Part shown: positions 57,706 to 64,000 of the stretch, piece after piece
Layout: each line of letters starts with the position of its first letter
Numbering within the stretch: position 1 is the stretch's first letter
Source: Heterostelium album PN500
Taxonomy: Eukaryota > Evosea > Eumycetozoa > Acytosteliales > Acytosteliaceae
Direction of reading: 5' to 3'
Assembly (NCBI RefSeq): GCF_000004825.1
Contig: NW_008805085.1
Coordinates: 310,001-374,000 of the forward strand
DNA: 64,000 bases
Notes under the pieces: generated by a model
Seen by the model: the letters and a program-made list of their open reading frames with translations, nothing else
Databases searched by the model: none
What the model was told of the DNA's origin: nothing
Program-made: the position numbers and the translations under genes

Positions 57706-60066
57706 ATGAATTTATTAACTACCAATGGTGTAAAGATATTCAATGTCTCTGCTGGTAAATCATTACCTGAATGGTTATCAGAGAAGAAACGTGATGAATT
57801 AAGAAAGAATCAAGGTAATTTCAATATTTTATAAAATATAATCATTAATTTCAATTAATTAAAATAATGAATCAAACAAACAGAGTTTAGACAAAGAATA
57901 GAATTGATTCAAGATTTCTCATTTGAAACATCATCAAGAAGAGTAAAGATTACACCAGATGGACAATATCTTATGGCAACAGGAATCTATCCACCACAGA
58001 TGAAAATCTTTGAGTTATCACAATTATCATCAAAGGTCACTCGTACAATGGATGCTCATGTTGTTCAATTCGAAGTGAGTATACATAGGTTTTATCTATT
58101 AATACATTGACTTGATTAATATACTTATCATATCTTATTATATTTATTTATAGATATTATCTGAGGATTATTCAAAACCAGTATTTTTAAGAGATGATAG
58201 ATATATTGAATTTCATGCTAAATTCGGTACCTACTTCCAAACTAGAATTCCAAAGTTAGGTAGAGATATGACATATCATAAGCCGAGTTGTGATCTCTAT
58301 GTTGGTGGTGCCGGCAATGAGGTGTACAGATTGAATTTGGAGGACGGTCGTTTCGTTGCACCGATGGTCACCGACTTGCCAGCGGTCAATGTCATCGCAC
58401 AGAATCCAGTGCATCAGCTGATGATGTTTGGTGGTGAGAACGGTGTCATCGAGTGTTGGGATCCAAGACAACGTGAGAAGGTAGCCGCCATCAATGCCGG
58501 TGCAGCCGCTCCCAACTCTGAGTACGACGTCGAGATCAGTGCCGGTCGATTCGGTCCGGACGGTCTGTCGCTCGGTCTCGGAACGTCGACAGGCAGTGTC
58601 ATTCTCTACGATATCCGTTCGCCCACTCCGCTGATGGTGAAACATCATCAATACCAACTCCCGATCAACTCTATCAATTTCCATACCTATGGAGGTGTGA
58701 CACGTCTGTTGTCGGCAGACTCCAAGATCTTGAAGGTTTTCGACAAAGACACTGGAAAGATCTTTATGGTTCTCGAGCCAAAGAGTCCAATCAACGATGT
58801 AACAATCATCGATGGAACAGGTCTACTCTTGATGCCTGGAGAAACACAAAAGATTCAATCATACTACGTACCATCGCTTGGACCTGCACCCAAATGGTGT
58901 TCATTCCTTGACAATCTCACTGAAGAACTAGAAGAAGATAAACAACTAGTATATGAAGATTATAAGTTTATTACAAGAGATGAAGTTGAAAAGTAAGTAA
59001 TAATAAGTTTGATTTTAATATATATATATTTATGTATACTAATGAATTTATTTGTAGGTTGAATATATCACATTTGATTGGTACAGGATTCTTAAAGGCA
59101 TATATGCATGGATTCTTTATACATATTAAGTTGTATAATAAGTTCAAGTCATTGGTTGAGGTAGATGGTTATCAAGAGCATAGACAGAACAAGATTAAGG
59201 AAGAGTTGAACAATAAGATCGTATCGAGAGTATCGGTGCAAAAGAAGGAGACACTGGCCAAACCAATGGTTAATAGCAAGTTGGCAAACAGATTGCAAGC
59301 TATCAAGTTTACACATAGAGGTGACGAGATGGAGAGAAAGGTGGAAGAGAAAGAAGCACCTACAAAGGCATTGTCTGATACTAGATTCGGAAAGTTGTGG
59401 ACAGACAAGGCATTCGAAGTCGACGATGAATCAACAGAGTTTAGAAGACATAATCCACGTGATAAACTAAAGAAATTAGATACTGCTATCGCCGATTATT
59501 TCGAAGCCGTAGATGAAGATGATTATGATGATGATGATGAAGAAGAACAACAAGTTAATATTAAACCAACAACAACAGCTAATAATAATAATAGAAAAGA
59601 ATTGGATGAAATAGATGAAATTATGGGTGATGGTGAAGAAGAGGATGATAATGATTATGATGATGGAGAAGATATGTATATTGATACCAATAAATCGAAA
59701 AATAATAGAAATAATAATAATAGTAGTAATAGTAATAAGAATAAAGTTAATATGTTTGAAATTCAACAAGGTCATTCAATATCATCACTTTCCAACAAGA
59801 GTAAGAATAGTCAGATATTAAAGAATGCACCATTTTCGATTAGAGTGGATCGTGACGAAGGTAATGGAAAGTCTGGTTCACTAAGAGATGCTCAAGTAGT
59901 AACAAAAGATAGTGGTGATTTAGAAATATCTTTTGTTCCATCCAAGAAATCGGGTGGTGGTCGTGGTGGACGTGGTGGTAGCCGTGGAGGAAGTAGAGGT
60001 GGTAGTCGTGGAGGAAGTCGAGGTGGTAGCCGTGGTGGAAGTCGTGGTCGTGGTGGAAGGAAATAA
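57706..60066 (+). CDS. nol10: NOL10/Enp2, WD-repeat ribosome biogenesis factor
   Basis: Four exons (57706-57814, 57884-58074, 58154-58992, 59058-60066) join in phase to 715 residues. The start is NGVKIFNVSAGKSLPEWLSE, followed by VKITPDGQYLMATGIYPPQM and the beta-propeller (FGGENGVIECWDPRQREKVA). Then the NUC153-type segment LIGTGFLKAYMHGFFIHIKL, charged helices, acidic and Asn-rich stretches, and an RGG tail (GGRGGRGGSRGGSRGG...). NOL10/Enp2 is a nucleolar SSU-processome protein required for 18S rRNA maturation. The RGG tail would bind RNA and be a target for arginine methylation. It converges on the WDR77-like gene. Confidence 0.93.
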
Positions 60067-60148
60067 GTAATAAAATTAAAAGATAGATAATAAAATAAAA
60101 TAAAATAAAAATCATATATTTAAATTATAACATGTTTATTTATTTAAT

Positions 60149-61192
60149 TTATAGTTTATTAATTGTAATTATACCATTATTTGAACCTGTAATGAATTGA
60201 TTCTCAATCGATTTATTCCAATCTATTGATTTAATATAGTTTGGTTGATTGATATTTGATTCGATTGTTGATGTAACTGTTTGTTTTGTTGATAAATTGT
60301 AGATCTTATAGGTACGATCATCGGATACAGTTGATAACTGATCATTGTTGAATGGATTGAATTTAATTTGATTGATCGTTGCTCTATGATGTTGTTTAAT
60401 TGTCGATTGTGTATAACAGTTGTTTCTAGTGTCTATCGATAGCAAGTCACCATTGTCCATTCCACACCAAACGATATTATCGGTGTTCCAATTGATTGAT
60501 CTAACTGGTATATCTGCATGACGATGATTCGTCAGCTTCACTGTGGTAAACGATGACTTTGAACGGCTATCAGAGAGAACTACTCTGCCAGTTGACGAAG
60601 ACACAAAGAGATCGGCATCTTTAGGGGACCATTGAATTGCATTCACCTCACTCGTATGCACATTGAATTGCATCGATTTACATCGATTTTCAATATCCCA
60701 CAACTTTATAGTTCTATCATTGCTCGCAGTCAATAATCTATTAGAGTCATGATGATTTACATCGATACTACTGATTATATTATCATGTGCACAATTTAAT
60801 AATATTTCAATAATATTATCTCTTCTTTTTTTTGGTACAGGTGGTTTATTTTTATTATTACTATCATTATCATTACTACTATTAGTTGTTGTTGTTGTTG
60901 ATAGATAATTCAATATTTGTAGTGATGTATCATCGATTTTTAAAAGTGAAATAGCACCACTATCAGATGAGAATATTAAAGAATCATCAGATAACCATCT
61001 TAGACAAGTGTTACCAGAGTTGGTGTTGTATTCTAATGAAGATGACAGTGGTGTCTCTGTATTTAATATTGTGATTTGACCATTCCAATATGATCCTGTC
61101 AAGTTTGATAATGCAACACCTATATATCTATCACTTGGAGAATATGAGATAAAATCAACTGATTGATTTTTTATTATTTGATTATTTGTCAT
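60149..61192 (-). CDS. WD40 protein, probably WDR77/MEP50 (methylosome)
   Basis: A single exon of 347 residues, with about six WD-type blades: LRWLSDDSLIFSSDSGAISL, LLTASNDRTIKLWDI, VNAIQWSPKDADLFVSSSTG, QIKFNPFNNDQLSTVSDDRT, SIDWNKSIENQFITGSNNGI. An Asn/Ser-rich loop interrupts it near residue 105. The order and spacing, with LASDSGAxxLWxL-like and WSPxxxxLLTT-like blades, recall WDR77, the partner of arginine methyltransferase PRMT5. That call is by eye; other small WD proteins are possible. If right, it is next to a gene whose RGG tail would be a PRMT5-type substrate, though that is probably coincidence. Confidence 0.6.
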   Translation of the reverse strand: MTNNQIIKNQSVDFISYSPSDRYIGVALSNLTGSYWNGQITILNTETPLSSSLEYNTNSGNTCLRWLSDDSLIFSSDSGAISLLKIDDTSLQILNYLSTTTTTNSSNDNDSNNKNKPPVPKKRRDNIIEILLNCAHDNIISSIDVNHHDSNRLLTASNDRTIKLWDIENRCKSMQFNVHTSEVNAIQWSPKDADLFVSSSTGRVVLSDSRSKSSFTTVKLTNHRHADIPVRSINWNTDNIVWCGMDNGDLLSIDTRNNCYTQSTIKQHHRATINQIKFNPFNNDQLSTVSDDRTYKIYNLSTKQTVTSTIESNINQPNYIKSIDWNKSIENQFITGSNNGIITINKL

Positions 61193-61554
61193 TGTAAAAC
61201 TAACTCTTTTACTATAAAATTACAATGATCATCTGCAAAATCAAACAAATGTTTATTTTTACAAAAAAAAAAAAATTCTTAAAATAACCATTTTTTTTGT
61301 TAACATCATTAAAATTCTTTTAAAAAGACAAAACATAAATTTGATCACAAATAAAGATAGAAATAAAATATCAAATTCAGACTATTTTTGTGAAGGTTTA
61401 AATTATGTGGGTTTACAAATTAATCATTTTTTTTCATTAAAACTGTCAGATATTTGTTAAATTTAATTAAGTGGTGTGTGATGAAATTTTTTTTTTTAAT
61501 TAATTTTTTGCAACATTGGAATTAAAAATAATATAGATAGAAATTGTTATAACA
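61193..61554. promoter_or_regulatory. divergent promoter region
   Basis: 362 bases of AT-rich DNA between the WD40 gene (minus) and alpha-mannosidase (plus). No specific element recognised. Confidence 0.35.
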
Positions 61555-64000
61555 ATGAAAGGTGGTTTTAATATACAACAATTAATTACACCTTTTTTTG
61601 TTTTAATTCTAATTTTAACAATTTATAATAATGATGTTGGTGTTTATGGAAAGGTTTCATCTACCAAATCAACAGGTTCATCATCATCATCATCATCAAA
61701 GACAATCAATGCATTCTTGATACCTCATAGTCATTGTGGTATGTTATTTACAAAGAAATACAATAAAAAAATTAAAAAAACACAATAAACAAAATTTTAA
61801 TTTTATTCTTAAAAAAATAAAATAAAAAGATGTTGGATGGGTACAAACCTATGAACAATATTTCACAGAGAATGTTACTGTAATACTTAATAATGTTGTA
61901 AATGCATTATTAAAAGATCCATCAAAGAAATTTAATTGGGCTGAAATGTAAAGAAAGAAAGATTTAGTAATGTCAAACATTTTTATTAATATATATATAT
62001 ATTATTAATTTTAGTATCTATTTTAAAAGATGGTGGGATGAACAAACAGATTTCACACAATCGCAAGTACGTCAGTTGGTACAGAATAAGCAATTAGAGT
62101 TTGTTGGTGGTGGTTGGGCACAAAACGATGAAGCGGTAACTCATTATCAAGCTGTGCTAAACCAGATGACAATTGGACATCAATTCCTCTTGGGAACATT
62201 TGGTGTGGTTCCGGAATGTGGTTGGCAAATCGATCCGTTCGGTCCGTCCACTATCACTGCGATGCTCTTCAAGCTGATGGGTTTCAAATATCACATTATC
62301 AATCGTGTGGACGAGCGTATCAAGTACGTATTCAACACTACACCCGATATCGAGGGTTCGGGTTCGCTGATTACCGATCGTTCCTTTGAGTTTATGTGGT
62401 ATCCTTCCCCCAGCTACGGAAAATCACTTTCGCTATTCACCCATATTCTCGATGACCACTACAATTCACCGCAGATCTGCTATCCCAATGCTACCAACCC
62501 GAATATTACTATCTGTACGGGTTTCGATTTCGAATCGGATCCATCGTCGAATCCACCAATCAACTCGAGCAACATTGCCGAACGTGCAGAGATCCTGGTT
62601 GGTATCATCAAGGAGCGTGTACTCTACTACCGTCACAACAACATGTTGCTTCCGTTCGGTAATGATTTCCGTTTCCAAGATTCAAATCTAGAGTTTGACA
62701 ATATGGATCAGTTGATAGAGTATATCAACGCCAATAGTTCATTCAATGTAAATATCCGATATGCAACACTCAGTGAATACTTTGAAGCCGTAGAGGCAGA
62801 GACACAACCGACCGACTTTCCCGATATCAATGGTGAAGATTACTATACCTATACTATGTGTTTGGGTGTTGACTACCAAAATTTCAATACCTGTGTAAAC
62901 TATTGGTCTGGTTATTTCAGTAGCTATCCACTGCTTAAGCAGACCATTAGAAACTCAGACACCTATCTCAGACACATCGAGACACTCTATTCATTGGCGA
63001 GTGCAACACCAAGTTCTAAATTCACTTTCAATAGTCAGGCGATATTCCAAGCACTTGCACTCCACCGAAATGTTAGTGGAATCCTTACACATCACGATGC
63101 AGTCACTGGAACAGCCAAAGAATATGTTCGTAACGATTATTTCAATATGTTGTGGAGTGCTCAAAATGCATCACTCGATGTTATTCCATCGATGATCTCA
63201 TATCTATTGGCCAATGAATCGATAGAGTATGGATTCGACTATCAAGATGCTCTACTAAAGGGAATGACCATAGGACAAGTAGTTGTTGTATCACTGAGTA
63301 ACAGTGTCGCATGGAATAGAGTAGAGTATGTGCACTTCCCAGTTGGTGTTCAAAACTATGCTGTCTATGATTTCAACCAACAGCCGATTACCTCCCAAAT
63401 CATTCAACGATTCGACAAGGACAATGAATGGGAATTATATTTCGAAGCTACAGTGCCAGCCTTGGGTATCTCTACCTATTTTATCATGTGTATCGGTAAT
63501 AGTAATGACCAACAATATAACTATGTACCAAACTCCAATGACTTGGAGTATCCAATTCCATCATATGTATCGAAACCAATTGAAATTAGACCGACCGAGG
63601 ATCTTGATGTAGTGATTGGAAACACTCAATTTGAATTACATTTCCAACCGAATCCAGATAATAATTATCTTTTAGAGTTGAAATACTATGTTGATTTGAA
63701 TCACAATGGCAATCGTATTGAACTAAATCAACAACTAGTAGAATACGACTCGATGACCGACGATTGCTATAAGTTTAGAACACATGGATACGCTCATCCT
63801 TTGGATGCAACTGCTGCCCAATTCTATCTTACCGAAGGACCAATTGCATCGATGGTAACCGTTATCTACCGTAACAATGTTACACAACTCTTTACCGTCT
63901 ACAATACAACTTCAATGCAATCGGGATCGGGTGCACAGGAAGATCAATACTTTGAAATTGAAAACGTTGTCAGCGTTGGATTTGACCATGAAATATCGAT
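61555..64000 (+). CDS. GH38 alpha-mannosidase, lysosomal type, N-terminal part
   Basis: Exons 61555-61738, 61830-61947 and 62015 to beyond the window; about 762 residues are visible. A hydrophobic signal anchor, a Ser/Thr linker, then the GH38 domain: HSHCDVGWVQTYEQYF (zinc-binding His and Asp), GGGWAQNDEA, ECGWQIDPFGPS with the catalytic nucleophile Asp (about 174), and GILTHHDAVTGTAKEYV. The usual lysosomal form has IDPFGHS; here it reads GPS. Then come the beta-sandwich domains typical of class II mannosidases. The enzyme trims alpha-mannose from glycoproteins in acidic compartments; in D. discoideum it is a secreted/lysosomal developmental marker (manA). The frame is open to the last base. 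Confidence 0.93.

Overview
The window is nuclear DNA from a dictyostelid social amoeba. The signs are very AT-rich intergenic DNA, short GT-AG introns of about 60-110 bases with TACTAAC-like branch points, poly-Asn and poly-Gln runs, and families typical of these amoebae: FNIP-repeat F-box proteins, a countin-like protein, cAMP-receptor-like GPCRs, ComC-type LRR/TIG/EGF proteins and a Ser-rich cysteine protease. Coding DNA is less AT-biased than I would expect for D. discoideum, so I infer another dictyostelid; the species is not proven.

Layout. 1-5.5 kb: end of a zuotin/DNAJC2 gene, a cAMP-receptor-like GPCR, cyclin C, and a countin-like secreted protein (minus). 7.4-13.9 kb: a sedolisin (TPP1-like) protease, tRNA-Ser(GCU) followed by an LTR-element fossil, an FNIP protein and an unknown basic protein. 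15.7-25.6 kb: calcipressin, a small proline-rich membrane protein, a ten-exon ComC-like receptor, an IQ/coiled-coil repeat protein and an Asn-rich zinc protein. 27.1-33.1 kb: a cysteine protease, then about 4 kb of decayed sequence, a retroposon with target duplications, a tRNA-Gly and a TPR pseudogene. 33.2-47.1 kb: fatty-acid elongase, a mini ankyrin protein, three FNIP genes in alternating orientation, and FANCI. 47.2-52.7 kb: a second tRNA-Gly with the same kind of structured repeat, and a second ComC-like receptor. 53.7-64 kb: a TBC Rab-GAP with a zinc finger, KRI1 and NOL10/Enp2 facing each other across a short shared promoter (both ribosome biogenesis), a WDR77-like protein, and the start of a GH38 alpha-mannosidase.

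Most exon structures below were built by hand from splice sites and reading phase. Three host genes (cysteine protease, one FNIP gene, KRI1) each carry a one-base frame break in or beside a homopolymer, which fits either draft-assembly error or recent decay.

The most notable signals are two identical tRNA-Gly genes with an ACC anticodon; a structured repeat downstream of both, in which three hairpins keep their loops while the stems change on both sides; a CCGCATGCGG-type palindrome 19-25 bases past each of the three tRNA genes; and a TPR pseudogene whose stops recur at the same repeat position.
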